From the NCBI GenBank assembly GCA_022797935.1, contig JAAWLO010000002.1, forward strand, positions 20,037 through 84,036: DNA of 64,000 bases, in the 5' to 3' direction. The notes under the pieces were generated by a model. That model was given only the letters and a program-made list of their open reading frames with translations. It ran no database searches and was not told the DNA's origin. Every line of letters starts with the position of its first letter. Within the stretch, counting starts at the first letter, position 1. Made by a program: the position numbers and the translations under genes. Origin of the DNA: Oscillibacter sp. GTDB taxonomy: Bacteria; Bacillota; Clostridia; Oscillospirales; Oscillospiraceae. This document shows, piece after piece, positions 56,427 through 64,000 of the stretch.

Positions 56427-57698
56427 TTAGGCGTCTTTGGGGGTGATTTCCGACAGTACCGCCCGCTCCTCCGTCACATTCTCCCGCAGAAAGGCGCGGA
56501 TGTCCTCCTGGGTGATGGAGCGGAAGACTTGGGGGAAGCGGAAGGGGTCGTAACCGTCAAAACAGCCCTCCGTGAGCGAAACGGCAATGTTTTCAAAGGA
56601 ATTCAGCCCCCGGAGATTGGAGCCGAAATTTCCCCGGAGAATCTGCTGGAAATAGTCCTCGTCCAGGCCCTCCTGCACCAGACGGCGGGACTCCTTCAGG
56701 ATTTCCGCCGTAACGGCCCGGGCGTCCTTGCTGTCGCCGCCGCCGTAAAGGAAGGCCGCGCCGGGCATGGTCTCAAAAGAGCCGCCGAAGCTGGTGTTGA
56801 TGAGTCCCTGGCTGTACAGCCGCTGATAAAGGGGACTGGACTCACCCAGCAGCAGGTCACAGGCCAGATTGCCCAGAATAACCTGACGGAGGTGGTCCTC
56901 ACCCGGGGGAACCGGGCGGCACTTGAAACCCGCCAGGAACTGCGGGCAGGACACCTCCATAGCGAGAGTGGTTTCCCGCTGAGCGACGTGCTCCGGCTCA
57001 TTGCCGTAGTCCCGGGGAATGACAGGGCCGCCTTCCCGGGGAAGAATCCGCTGGGCCAGTTCTGAGACATGGACCGGGTCCACATCTCCTACCACCGTTA
57101 GAATCATGTTGGAGGGGGTGTAGAAGGCCTGGTGGCAGTCATAAAGGGTCTCGGCGGTGATGTGGGAGATGCTTTCCAGGGTACCGGCAATGGAGATGCG
57201 GGCAGGGCTGGCGCTGTAGAGGGCCCGAAGCATCCGGACATAGAGCTGCCAGTCCGGATTGTCCTCAATCATGCGGATTTCCTGCCCGATAATGCCCTGC
57301 TCCTTGGTGACGCTTTCCTCGGTGAAATAGGGAATGGAGACAAAGGAGAGGAGGATCTCCAGATTTTCGTCAAAATGATCGGTAGAGTCAAAATAATAGC
57401 CGGTCATGGCGTTGGAGGTAAAGGCGTTGGGCTCCGCGCCGTTTTTGGCCAGCTCCTGAAGGGCGTTGCCCTCCTCGGTGTCGAACATCTTGTGCTCCAG
57501 ATAGTGGGCAATGCCGGCGGGGGTGTCCAGCCACTGGCCGTTCAGCTGGAACCGGGTGTCCATGCCGCCGTAGCGGGTGGCGAAGAAGGCGTATTTTTTG
57601 GCGTAGCCGGGCTTGGGGACCACCCGGATTTGCAGGCCGTTGGGCAGGACGCCGGAGTAGATGGTTTCTCCCAGACTCTCGTAAAAGGTGGGCTTCAT
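56427..57698 (-). CDS. M16 family peptidase (YfmH-like)
   Basis: IAHYLEHKMFDTEEGNALQELAKNGAEPNAFTSNAMTGYYF (HxxEH zinc motif). Confidence 0.88.
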   Translation of the reverse strand: MKPTFYESLGETIYSGVLPNGLQIRVVPKPGYAKKYAFFATRYGGMDTRFQLNGQWLDTPAGIAHYLEHKMFDTEEGNALQELAKNGAEPNAFTSNAMTGYYFDSTDHFDENLEILLSFVSIPYFTEESVTKEQGIIGQEIRMIEDNPDWQLYVRMLRALYSASPARISIAGTLESISHITAETLYDCHQAFYTPSNMILTVVGDVDPVHVSELAQRILPREGGPVIPRDYGNEPEHVAQRETTLAMEVSCPQFLAGFKCRPVPPGEDHLRQVILGNLACDLLLGESSPLYQRLYSQGLINTSFGGSFETMPGAAFLYGGGDSKDARAVTAEILKESRRLVQEGLDEDYFQQILRGNFGSNLRGLNSFENIAVSLTEGCFDGYDPFRFPQVFRSITQEDIRAFLRENVTEERAVLSEITPKDA

Positions 57699-58957
57699 TC
57701 CGCCGCCTCCTTTCCCTGTAAAAAGTATACCGTGTCCAATTGGACGGTTTTCATGGCCTGGCAGATGCGCTTCAAGGTGACGGCCCGGACCTGTTCCGCC
57801 AGTTCTTCCGGGGATTCGGTGAAGCCGGTGGCGGCTTGTCCGGTGTAGAAGTTTTCCAGCTTGCCCTGGGAGTCCCCCATGGAGGCGTAGGCGTTCAGCA
57901 GGGTGCTCTTGGCGGCGTCCAGCTCCCAGTCCTCCAGAGCGCCGGTCTGAACGGCCTCCAGCTGGGCGCAGATTTCATCATAGGCCTGCTGGTAGTTGGC
58001 AAACTCAATGCCGGAGGAGACCGTAATCAGTCCCTTCTGCCGGTGGTAGGTGGAGGAGGCATAGTAGCAAAGGGAGAGCTTTTCCCGGACGTTCAGGAAG
58101 AGCTTGGAATTGCTGCTGCCGCCGAAAAGCGTGTTGCCCACCAGCAGGGCAATGAAGTCGCTGCTGCCGCAGGAGAAGCCCATACCCAGCTTCCCCTGGG
58201 TGACGTCCAGGTTTTCCGTGACGGTGCGGGTCTGAGAGCGGGGAATATGCAGGCTGGCCTGGGGCAGGGAGGCGGTGAGATTCCGGGGCAGGGGCGCCAG
58301 AGCGGCGCGGAGGGCGTCCTCCACCCGGGAGAGCTCCGCGCTGCCGCTGTAGAGCAATTCCAGCCGGGAGGAGGCAATCAGGGTCCGGTAGGACTCGTAA
58401 AGGGCCTGGGGCTCCAGGCTTTCGGCATGGGCCTCGTTCCCCAGGCGGGGGATGCCGTAGGGTTCTCCGGCGCACAGCTCCTGAAGAAGGCGGCTGTCGG
58501 CGTAGGCCCGTTTTTCATTGAGGATGCTGCGGATGGCGTCAATCAGGTTGACCTGTTCACTCTGAAAGTAGTCTGCGGTGAACCGGCCGTCCTCGATGAC
58601 GGGAGAGCAGATGAGCTCACCCAGGAGTTCTGCGGTGGGTTCCAGCAGGCGTTCGCCGCCGGGGGCGAAGCAGTCGTCGATGAGACTGGCTACGAAACCC
58701 ACACACTGGGTCTCTCCCCGTTTGCGGACAGTATTGTCAATCCGTGCGCCATACAGCCGGTCCAGGCGGGCGGAGAGGCTGCCCATATCCGGGCAGGTGA
58801 CGGTGCCCCGGCGAAGGATGGCGCTGGTGAGCGCATTGGCGGAGGCGGTCTCCCAGCTCAGGGGGGTGACGAATTGAGCGGAGAGGAGACTGGTTTTGAA
58901 TTTTCGCGCCGGAAGGTAGGTGAGAAACACACCATCGGCGAGTTGGGTTCTTCTCAA
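57695..58957 (-). CDS. M16 family peptidase-like protein (YfmF-like)
   Basis: M16-like fold without HxxEH; likely TTG start after AAAAGGAG; adjacent to M16 partner. Confidence 0.85.
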   Translation of the reverse strand: MRRTQLADGVFLTYLPARKFKTSLLSAQFVTPLSWETASANALTSAILRRGTVTCPDMGSLSARLDRLYGARIDNTVRKRGETQCVGFVASLIDDCFAPGGERLLEPTAELLGELICSPVIEDGRFTADYFQSEQVNLIDAIRSILNEKRAYADSRLLQELCAGEPYGIPRLGNEAHAESLEPQALYESYRTLIASSRLELLYSGSAELSRVEDALRAALAPLPRNLTASLPQASLHIPRSQTRTVTENLDVTQGKLGMGFSCGSSDFIALLVGNTLFGGSSNSKLFLNVREKLSLCYYASSTYHRQKGLITVSSGIEFANYQQAYDEICAQLEAVQTGALEDWELDAAKSTLLNAYASMGDSQGKLENFYTGQAATGFTESPEELAEQVRAVTLKRICQAMKTVQLDTVYFLQGKEAAE

Positions 58958-59127
58958 GGTGTTCAGCTCCTTTTGTGAAATGGAGGTGCGCCCGGATTTG
59001 GGCCTGGCTTCCAGTATATACTCAATGGCCCTGGATTGCAAGAGCATCCTGACTTCCGGAAAATGGAGAACAGGCGGTGGTATATTTTTGCCGCCGTGCA
59101 CATAGGTTGTCCAAGAGGTGAGTGTCT

Positions 59128-60273
59128 ATGAAACAAAAGAAATCCCTGGCGGATGTTCTGCGGCGGATAGAGGCGGGTCTGCTGGCGGCGGGGACCCTGT
59201 GGATTGCCGTGGTGACGGCGGGAAGCGATACGGTTTCCGCCGCCGCCGGAGCCCTGCGGCAGGCGCTGCCGGTAGGCGTTCTCCGGTGGGAGCTGGGGGA
59301 CCTGTGGCAGCAGGACGGTTTGTCTCCGGCGGCGGTGCTGGCCATCGGGGAATCCCCCCTGCTGTCGGCGTCGCGGGAGGAGGTGGCGGCGCTCTGGTCC
59401 CTGGAGCGCCAGGAGCCGGAGGAGGAAGAGAAAATCCCCGCGCCGGTGAAGGAGACGCCGGTGGAGCCGGCAGCGCTGCCGGAGGACAACGGCGTCCCCG
59501 CCAAGACGCTGATTCCCACGGACCCCAGCGGCTACCTGGTTTCAGGCCGGGTGTACATCAGCAGTTCCCGGGAAGAGCCCCTCTCTCTGGAGGCGTTGGA
59601 AGAGCCCTTCACGGCGGAGCTACCGGCGGAGGAGCCCCAGGTGCTGATTCTCCACACCCACGGCAGCGAAGCCTATACCCCTGTTCCCGGTACGGAGGTG
59701 GTTTGGTCCGGGGACTACCGGACCACGGATTACCGCTACAACGTGGTCCGGGTAGGGGACGAGATGGCGGAGGTCTTCGGCCAGGCGGGCATCTCGGTCC
59801 TCCATGACCGTACGCTGTACGATTACCCCTCCTACTCCGGCGCTTATGACCGCTCTCTGGAGTCCATCCAGCGGTATCTGGAGCGCTATCCTTCGATCCG
59901 GTACATATTGGATGTCCATCGGGACGCTATTGAGGACGGGCAGGGGAACCAGTATAAAGCGGTGTCGGAGGTAGACGGCGGCGCGGCGGCCCAGATGTCC
60001 CTGGTGGTGGGCAGTGACGGCAGCGGTCTGAGCCACCCCAACTGGAAGGAGAATCTCCGTCTGGCGGCGGCAGTGCAGCAGAATATTTTGGAGCATTACC
60101 CAACTCTGATGCGCCCGCTGCTGCTGCGGAATTCCCGCTATAACCAGCACGCCACGACCGGTTCTCTGCTGGTGGAGGTGGGAGCGGCCGGGAATTCACC
60201 GGAGGAAGCGGTGTTGGCGGGACGGCTGTTTGCGGAGCGGATGGCAGAGGTGCTGACGCCGGAAAGCGGATGA
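59128..60273 (+). CDS. spoIIP: Stage II sporulation protein P
   Basis: VLILHTHGSEAYTP, ILDVHRDAI, VVGSDGSGLSHPNWKENLRLAAAVQ, RYNQHATTGSLLVEVGAAGN. Confidence 0.94.
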   Translation: MKQKKSLADVLRRIEAGLLAAGTLWIAVVTAGSDTVSAAAGALRQALPVGVLRWELGDLWQQDGLSPAAVLAIGESPLLSASREEVAALWSLERQEPEEEEKIPAPVKETPVEPAALPEDNGVPAKTLIPTDPSGYLVSGRVYISSSREEPLSLEALEEPFTAELPAEEPQVLILHTHGSEAYTPVPGTEVVWSGDYRTTDYRYNVVRVGDEMAEVFGQAGISVLHDRTLYDYPSYSGAYDRSLESIQRYLERYPSIRYILDVHRDAIEDGQGNQYKAVSEVDGGAAAQMSLVVGSDGSGLSHPNWKENLRLAAAVQQNILEHYPTLMRPLLLRNSRYNQHATTGSLLVEVGAAGNSPEEAVLAGRLFAERMAEVLTPESG

Positions 60274-60360
60274 AGGACGAAGAACTGCGGCAGGCCCTGG
60301 TCCGCTGGACCGGTCCCCTTGTCGTGGCGCCGGCGTCCTGTTGGCAGAAACCATAAGAAG

Positions 60361-60396
60361 CCGCCGGTCCCCGAAAATTGGGGACCGGCGGTTTTT
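60361..60396. terminator. Terminator between converging genes
   Basis: ccgccggtcccc-gaaaatt-ggggaccggcggttttt. Confidence 0.88.
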
Positions 60397-60403
60397 CGCA
60401 AGA

Positions 60404-60766
60404 TTAAGAGGGAATGATTTCAATCCAATACCCGTCCGGGTCGTTGATGAAGTAGATGCCCATGGCGGGGTTTTCGAAGCAGACGCAGCCCATAGCCTTG
60501 TGACGGGCGTAGGCGGCCTCGTAGTCAGCGGCCTGAAGGGCCAGATGGAATTCGCACTCGCCCAGGTTGTACTTCTGGGGGTGATCCCGCAGCCAGGTCA
60601 GTTCCAGGCGGAAGTCCGTTTTCCCGTCTCCCAGGAAGACCAGCACGAAGCTGCCGTCCTCCGCCTCCTTCCGCCGTACCGGTTCCAGATCCAAAGCGTT
60701 CTTGTAAAACCGCAAAGAGGCGTCCAGATCGGAGACGTTGAAATTGAAATGGTTGAAAGTCAGCAT
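60404..60766 (-). CDS. VOC family protein (glyoxalase-like)
   Basis: FNHFNFNVSDLDASLRFYKNALDL...GIYFINDPDGYWIEIIPS. Confidence 0.92.
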   Translation of the reverse strand: MLTFNHFNFNVSDLDASLRFYKNALDLEPVRRKEAEDGSFVLVFLGDGKTDFRLELTWLRDHPQKYNLGECEFHLALQAADYEAAYARHKAMGCVCFENPAMGIYFINDPDGYWIEIIPS

Positions 60767-61527
60767 ACTTTGGCCTCCTTATTTCTCTGCTCCCGCAGGA
60801 TGGTGTAAACTTCATGGATGTCCTGAATGGTATAGGTGGCCCGGATGTCTTTGGGCACATCGCCGTCCCGGGACTGGGTCAGGAAGGAATGAATGTGGAA
60901 AGTGGCCCCGAAGCCCAGATTCTGAGGCCCTATGACATCTCGGGAGTAGGTGTCGCCCACGTAGGCGCAGGTCTCCGGGGCGGAGCGGACTTGATTCAGG
61001 GCGACCAGGAAGATGTTGGGGTCCGGCTTGCGGTAGCCGGTGACGGAGGAGAGGGTGACATCCTGAAAATAGTCCCGGATGCCGTAGTCCTCCAGAACCC
61101 GGAAAACCTGATAGAGGCTGGCGGTGTTGCTGATGACCCCCAGTTTCATGCCCAAGCCCTTCAGGCCCTCCAGCATTTCCTTCACCCGGGGGCGGAGAAC
61201 CCGGTGGTAGTGGGTGACCTCCCACATGTGGGCCAGTTCCTCGGCGAACGGCTTCACAGTGTCAAAGTCCAGTCCCAGCTCTGTGAGGATGTAGTTTCCC
61301 CAAATTTCCTCGGGCTTCAGCTCCCGGTTCGTGGGTCCCCGGTAGGCGGCGTAGCGGTCCCAGCCCCCGGCGAAGGCCTGTATAGCGGCGGGGACGCTCA
61401 GGGAGAGGCCGTGGCCGTGGTCCTTCAGAATCCGAAGGACCCCCTTGGCGGAGGCCTCCTTGCTGGCGCCGTCAATAAAGATGTCTTCCAGTGTTCCGCC
61501 CATGTCGAACAATACGGTGTCGATCAT
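60760..61527 (-). CDS. HAD family hydrolase
   Basis: DTVLFDMGGTLEDIF, LGVISNTAS, GYRKPDPNIF, YVGDTYSRDVIG. Confidence 0.92.
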   Translation of the reverse strand: MIDTVLFDMGGTLEDIFIDGASKEASAKGVLRILKDHGHGLSLSVPAAIQAFAGGWDRYAAYRGPTNRELKPEEIWGNYILTELGLDFDTVKPFAEELAHMWEVTHYHRVLRPRVKEMLEGLKGLGMKLGVISNTASLYQVFRVLEDYGIRDYFQDVTLSSVTGYRKPDPNIFLVALNQVRSAPETCAYVGDTYSRDVIGPQNLGFGATFHIHSFLTQSRDGDVPKDIRATYTIQDIHEVYTILREQRNKEAKVC

Positions 61528-61531
61528 AATC

Positions 61532-62071
61532 TCACTGCCTTTCCCAAGGCTCCGGTTCGGTCACCGGGAGCCTTTTTTTCCAATGTCGGTAGTACAGGAA
61601 CCAAGATGCGCCGCAGCCCAGCGCCAGGGGCGCCAGCACAAACATCCCGAAAAACGGAAACACCACACCGGCGCCCTCCCAGCCCATTAGGATGAGAAGG
61701 GTGATGAGACAGGCCAGCATCAGTGCCGCCAGCCACAGAAAGGCGGCAGGCAGCAGCCTCCGGTCCCCTGGGAGACGCCAGACGAGGCAGCAGATGGCCG
61801 TGCCGAGAATGGCGGGAGCCAGGGCTTCCACGGCGTTGATGAGGGGAACCGGCGCCCCCATGCCCAGGAGAAGGGCGTCCAAGGGCGCGCTCAAGAGGGC
61901 GAAGCAGAGTCCGTAGACCAGGAGGAACAGCCAGCAGAGACAGAAGGAGTACAGCAGCAGAGTGCTTTTTACCTTGCCATTTTCCGTCATCTGGAAGGCG
62001 GACCAGAACCGGTCTGCCGCTTTGCCGATGCGTTCGTCGATTTCGTTTTGCCGGATGGGATTGCGAGCCAT
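61532..62071 (-). CDS. Hypothetical multi-TM membrane protein
   Basis: Four hydrophobic segments; conventional ATG start. Confidence 0.65.
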   Translation of the reverse strand: MARNPIRQNEIDERIGKAADRFWSAFQMTENGKVKSTLLLYSFCLCWLFLLVYGLCFALLSAPLDALLLGMGAPVPLINAVEALAPAILGTAICCLVWRLPGDRRLLPAAFLWLAALMLACLITLLILMGWEGAGVVFPFFGMFVLAPLALGCGASWFLYYRHWKKRLPVTEPEPWERQ

Positions 62072-62159
62072 AGAGGGCCTCCTTTGCTTGGCGCGGGTTC
62101 TTCTGAAAAGGGCGGGCGGCCGGATGGCCGCCCGCCTGAGGGAGCCGCTGTGTCGGGGA

Positions 62160-63473
62160 TTACTTGTTGGAGCTCTGGCTCAGCCAGTACATCCACATAT
62201 CCTGCACGTTCGGATAGATGTTGTAGATGGAGACCAGATCGTTGGTGCGGGCGCCCAGCTCATCCAGCTTGGCGGGATTCTTCTCGTCCACGAAGTCGTC
62301 CCGCAGGGGCCAGTTGCCCATTTTGGTGAAAGGCTTCAGACCGCCGCTCTGGCAGTCCGCGCCGCCGGTGATGTAGCGGATGAAGAGGCGTGCGCCGGCG
62401 GGGTTGTCGCAGCCCTGAACCACGAACATGGACTCGGTATTCAGCAGGGCGGTGTAGGGGCTGAGGTTGATGCACCAGGCGATATTGTAGCCGGATTCCT
62501 CCCGGTTCTCAATCTTGCCGGCAGAGGCCAGAGCCAGGGCGGGCTTGTCGGCGGTGGAGTTGTGAACGGCCCGGACCAGCTCGTCGCCGTCGCTGATGAA
62601 GGTCATCTTGGACTGGGTAAAGCGCCAGAGATACTCGACGCCGGCGTTGTTCTCGGGCACGTCAAAGTTAAAGCTGGAGGCGTCATAGGTGTACTCCAGG
62701 TCGGCGCCGTAGGTGTCCTTGTAGGACTGCTCCATCTCTTCCGCATTGTTGATGAAGCTGGCGAAGAGGCTGAGGTAGGCGGTTTCCTGGCCGATTTCCT
62801 TGGCAAAGAGCGTGTATTTCTGGCTGCCGTCATCGTTCTTCTCGATGATCTCCCACCAGCTGTGAATGGGCTGCTCGTCGGGGAACACTTCGGTATTATA
62901 ATACCAGAAAGATTGCGAGGCGTAAAGGGGGTAGCTGTATTTCAGGTTTTCTTCGTTGATGTGGGAGCAGATATCCCGGGGATAGAAGGTCTCGATAACG
63001 CCATTGTCATAGTACTCGTGGAAGACCTCGCCGTTGACGTCCTTGGTCTGGAGCACATCGGCGGTGATGTTGCCGGTCTCGTTCTCGATTTCGGCCTTGC
63101 TCAGAACCTCGTCGGAGTCCAGGTCGGAGATGACCAGATTCAGTCCGGGGAACTTCTCTTCGAAGTCATCTTTGGCCTTCAGCATCTTGGAGGAGGTGGC
63201 ATAAATATTGAGTTCATCCGCGCCGCCCTCGACTTCCTTCAGGGCCATCTCGTAGAGCTCCTCATCGGTCATGTCGCTCCATTCGTCATAATAAGGGCCA
63301 TAGTAATTTTTGTCTTCCGCCAAGCTGTAGCCCACATGGAGGGAACCCTCCGCGGCAGTGCCGCCGGTGCTGCCGCTGTCGCCGGAAGTGCCGGAATCGC
63401 CGGAGCCGCCGCAGGCGGCCAGACTCAGAACCATGACCAGAGCCATCAGCAGAGCAAAGAGCTTTCTTTTCAT
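62160..63473 (-). CDS. ABC transporter extracellular solute-binding lipoprotein
   Basis: MKRKLFALLMALVMVLSLAACGGSG lipobox; SBP family 1-like body. Confidence 0.88.
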   Translation of the reverse strand: MKRKLFALLMALVMVLSLAACGGSGDSGTSGDSGSTGGTAAEGSLHVGYSLAEDKNYYGPYYDEWSDMTDEELYEMALKEVEGGADELNIYATSSKMLKAKDDFEEKFPGLNLVISDLDSDEVLSKAEIENETGNITADVLQTKDVNGEVFHEYYDNGVIETFYPRDICSHINEENLKYSYPLYASQSFWYYNTEVFPDEQPIHSWWEIIEKNDDGSQKYTLFAKEIGQETAYLSLFASFINNAEEMEQSYKDTYGADLEYTYDASSFNFDVPENNAGVEYLWRFTQSKMTFISDGDELVRAVHNSTADKPALALASAGKIENREESGYNIAWCINLSPYTALLNTESMFVVQGCDNPAGARLFIRYITGGADCQSGGLKPFTKMGNWPLRDDFVDEKNPAKLDELGARTNDLVSIYNIYPNVQDMWMYWLSQSSNK

Positions 63474-63526
63474 CTCAAGTCGTCTCCTTTCAAATTTGGG
63501 GGGATGATGGATGTATAAACTCGCGG

Positions 63527-64000
63527 TTACACCGCGCGCTTAATGAGGCGGGTGGTCTCCTTGTTGTAAACGTTGATCTTGTCCTGGTCAATAATGGCCC
63601 AGACCTTCTGGTCAATGTCATAGTGCGCCTGGCCGATCTCCTTGGAGAGGAAGTCGTCCTCCCCGGCCTTGAGGGTAACGATGGTCTCCGAACCGGCGGG
63701 CTGGCTGGCGTAGACGGTGACCGGCAGAGCGCCCTCCACAGGTTCGCGGGAGATCAGAATCTGCTCCGGCCGGACGGCCAGGACGCAGTCGAATTCGCCC
63801 GCTTCCGGCTTCTTCTCATCGGTGAGGTGTTCAGAGGGGAAGGTGTGGCCGCCCAGCTCGCTCTTGACCACCAGCTGGCCGTTCTGCATCTCCGCCTTGC
63901 CGGGGACAAGATTGATGCGGGGGTTGCCGATGAAGTCGGCGGCCTCCAGGTCGATGGGGTTGTTGTAGAGCTCCATGGGAGTGGCCACCTGATTCAGCTC
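63527..64000 (-). CDS. ABC transporter ATP-binding protein, C-terminal part (UgpC/MalK-like), truncated by window edge
   Basis: VATPMELYNNPIDLEAADFIGNPRINLVPG...CVLAVRPEQILISREP, typical post-NBD region of MalK-like ATPases. Confidence 0.8.
   Translation of the reverse strand, partial: ELNQVATPMELYNNPIDLEAADFIGNPRINLVPGKAEMQNGQLVVKSELGGHTFPSEHLTDEKKPEAGEFDCVLAVRPEQILISREPVEGALPVTVYASQPAGSETIVTLKAGEDDFLSKEIGQAHYDIDQKVWAIIDQDKINVYNKETTRLIKRAV

Noticed and set aside
61962-63518. 518-aa plus-strand ORF
   Set aside because: Antisense to the solute-binding lipoprotein; Gly/Val/Leu-rich antisense composition

Overview
A 64 kb, high-GC, gene-dense chromosomal segment. Gene content suggests an anaerobic gut Firmicute of the Oscillospiraceae type (T-box leader, SpoIIP, bile-salt-hydrolase-like enzyme), but this is inference. 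No tRNA, rRNA, CRISPR array, integrase or transposase was recognised. Main blocks: (1) 1.6-13.6 kb, amino-sugar salvage: galE, nucleotidyltransferase, NahK-like kinase, PocR/AraC regulator, sugar ABC transporter, divergent ROK protein, nagB, nagA and MsmK-type ATPase with a hairpin-rich leader. (2) 13.8-17.9 kb, consensus promoter, T-box leader with UGG specifier, and a trpXYZ-like ABC transporter interrupted by a fumarylacetoacetate-hydrolase-family gene. (3) GH18-SLH surface protein. (4) HscC-like short Hsp70 paired with a 1024-aa J-domain-like protein carrying HPE instead of HPD. (5) A converging small module: membrane protein with an apparent homopolymer frameshift, lipoprotein-type barnase, and barstar. 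(6) Two ECF sigma/anti-sigma-like loci. (7) TRAP transporter and KDG/KDPG sugar-acid catabolism. (8) Glycogen debranching enzyme, asnA, antiporter, choloylglycine-hydrolase family enzyme. (9) MarR plus heterodimeric ABC exporter, next to a candidate approximately 100-nt sRNA with a CU-rich anti-Shine-Dalgarno segment. (10) DUF2975/HTH/DUF4173 membrane cluster, Rrf2, folD, lgt, M16 peptidase pair, spoIIP. The best candidates for under-described biology are the HscC/J pair, the lipoprotein-barnase module, the sRNA, and the unassigned structured leader at 12.34-12.44 kb. All calls come from reading the sequence and supplied translations; no database search was run.
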